This document shows positions 59,480 to 60,489 of a stretch of 60,489 nt of DNA, in pieces. The notes under the pieces are model-generated. The model searched no databases, was not told where the DNA came from, and saw only the letters and a list, made by a program, of their open reading frames with translations. Numbering within the stretch: the stretch's first letter is position 1; the number at the start of each line of letters is the position of its first letter. Origin of the DNA: Clostridium sp. CAG:594 (lineage in GTDB: Bacteria > Bacillota_I > Bacilli_A > RF39 > UBA660); assembly GCA_000434835.1 (NCBI GenBank), contig FR881489.1:41750-102238 (forward strand), written 5' to 3'. The position numbers were made by a program, and so were the translations under genes.

Positions 59480-60489
59480 TATTTCATCTCCATTAAATCT
59501 TCTATTAATTTCATTCTTTTTTTATTTAAAGCATCATAGTCAACTTTTTCTTTTAACTTTTCTTTTTTCTCTGAAAGAGATTTTACCTTTTCATATATGT
59601 TATTTTCATCTACTACGTATCCAAATCTATTAGGTATTGATACATAATCGTCTGATACATCTATTGTTGTAATAATAGGTTTATCTAATATAATTGCTTC
59701 ATTATAAACAACTGGAAAACCTTCATATCTTGATGTTAAAATAAGATAATCACACGCTTTCATATAAGGATATGGATTTTTTTTAGCTCCCATAAAAATA
59801 ACGTTATCTAACTTATCTTTATTTACTATATCTTTATATTTTTTTTCGTCAGGTCCACTTCCTATTATCCAAAATATAGCTTTTACTTTATCTTGCTTGC
59901 ATTTATTAGCTACTCTTAAAAGAAGCGTAAGTCTTTTGGATGATTCATCTAACCTTCCTACAAATAAGAAAATCTTTTTATTAGTTCTTTTTATTTCTAT
60001 CTTTTTATTAGATAACTTTAAAATTCTTTCATAATCAACTAAGTTATTTATTGTAACCGATTTATTTTCTATTGTTTTATATATCTTACATAGATCTTTT
60101 TTAGATTCGTTACTAACAAATACAACATGATTATATTCATTTATTTTTATGCTATCAAAAAACTCTCTTATCTTATTAATATCTTTATCATAAGCCATAT
60201 AATAATTACTGTGGACAAATAAAGTTTTATTATTAGATGATGTTCTTGCTAAAAATGAAGATGGCTTAGAATATGTTGCATAAGATATACTTGCATAATA
60301 TCTTTTATAATTAAATAAAAGCCATTTAATTCTTTTAAGTAAGTTTACTATTTTTCTAAAAAGAAAGTTTTTAGCGTCACTTACGTTATATTCTTTTATA
60401 ACAACGTCTTTTGGAACATCTTTTAAAAAGACACCTTCTTTTTTTTCAAGTACTAAAGTAACTTTATATTTATCAAAGTTAATGTTTTT
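59479..60489 (-). CDS. Glycosyltransferase family 4, N-terminus beyond window edge
   Basis: An open frame of 336 codons continues to the last base of the window, so the true start lies outside; the ATG at 60198 is internal. The part to the right of it includes NINFDKYKVTLVLEKKEGVF and the conserved HSNYYM turn. The donor half shows IFLFVGRLDESSKRLTLLLR (about 170 codons in), IIGSGPDEKKYKDIV and YEGFPVVYNEAIILDKPIIT, the EX7E region of GT4 enzymes. It heads the visible part of a three-gene glycosyltransferase operon. Confidence 0.85.
   Translation of the reverse strand, partial: KNINFDKYKVTLVLEKKEGVFLKDVPKDVVIKEYNVSDAKNFLFRKIVNLLKRIKWLLFNYKRYYASISYATYSKPSSFLARTSSNNKTLFVHSNYYMAYDKDINKIREFFDSIKINEYNHVVFVSNESKKDLCKIYKTIENKSVTINNLVDYERILKLSNKKIEIKRTNKKIFLFVGRLDESSKRLTLLLRVANKCKQDKVKAIFWIIGSGPDEKKYKDIVNKDKLDNVIFMGAKKNPYPYMKACDYLILTSRYEGFPVVYNEAIILDKPIITTIDVSDDYVSIPNRFGYVVDENNIYEKVKSLSEKKEKLKEKVDYDALNKKRMKLIEDLMEMK

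Noticed and set aside
1..60489. tRNA genes, CRISPR arrays or a replication origin
   Set aside because: I found no cloverleaf with a conserved T-loop, no repeat-spacer array and no DnaA-box cluster while reading; a tRNAscan-type search would be needed to exclude tRNAs fully.

Overview
The window is AT-rich DNA (by eye roughly 70-75% A+T) from a walled, Gram-positive, low-GC bacterium. It reads with the standard genetic code: TGG is the tryptophan codon, TGA is used as a stop, and TTG and GTG starts are common. Firmicute markers are gpsB next to a type-B RNase P RNA, recU followed by a class A PBP, dnaD, rodZ-pgsA, LCP, TagO-like, TagGH-like and LtaS-like envelope genes, and a LexA box of Bacillus type before recA. 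A dockerin/cohesin pair, threonine-rich linkers, a sortase and many small membrane proteins suggest an uncultured gut Bacilli/Erysipelotrichia-like (RF39-type) lineage. That placement is inference; no 16S is present.

Layout. 1-5.2 kb: two hypotheticals, then a polyprenyl-phosphate sugar transferase and glycosyltransferases, including a split Alg13/Alg14-like pair. 5.2-6.2 kb: a YhcG-type PD-(D/E)XK nuclease. 6.3-9.7 kb: a dockerin-tagged glucosaminidase followed by a membrane-anchored cohesin protein. 10-12.9 kb (+ strand): an LCP ligase and an O-antigen polymerase/ligase-like protein. 12.9-19.1 kb: an LTA-synthase-like enzyme and an operon with a degenerate GGDEF sensor and YihY. 19.3-22.5 kb: a three-gene ABC exporter and an HD phosphohydrolase. 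22.5-23.3 kb: about 800 bp of gene remnants. 23.3-27 kb: a deacetylase, then an ANL ligase/7TM/tiny membrane protein operon under an attenuator-like leader RNA.

27-39 kb is mostly housekeeping: Nudix, ligA, recA, pgsA, rodZ, rnpB, gpsB, a holin-like gene, recU, class A PBP, dnaD, cca, HU. 38.9-41.2 kb holds a thioester adhesin with its sortase. 41.3-42.6 kb holds a second YhcG nuclease and the tail of a third. 42.8-46.7 kb holds a ricin-repeat GH25 lysozyme and a GtrA/GT2 pair. 46.8-60.5 kb is a large polysaccharide locus: a DUF6020-like membrane protein, a Glf-like flavoprotein, two giant GT4-GT2 fusions, a broken pyruvyl transferase, a TagGH/Wzm-Wzt-type exporter and three more glycosyltransferases.

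Together these genes build and remodel an envelope: lipid-linked glycan synthesis (TagO-like, GTs), export (ABC), attachment (LCP), glycerol-phosphate polymer synthesis (LtaS-like), wall hydrolases (GH73, GH25, deacetylase) and covalent or non-covalent surface display (sortase/thioester protein, cohesin/dockerin). Strongest leads: the cohesin-dockerin pair that appears to tether a peptidoglycan hydrolase to the membrane, and the uncharacterised leader RNA upstream of the ANL ligase operon. All domain calls come from reading the sequence; no database search was run.
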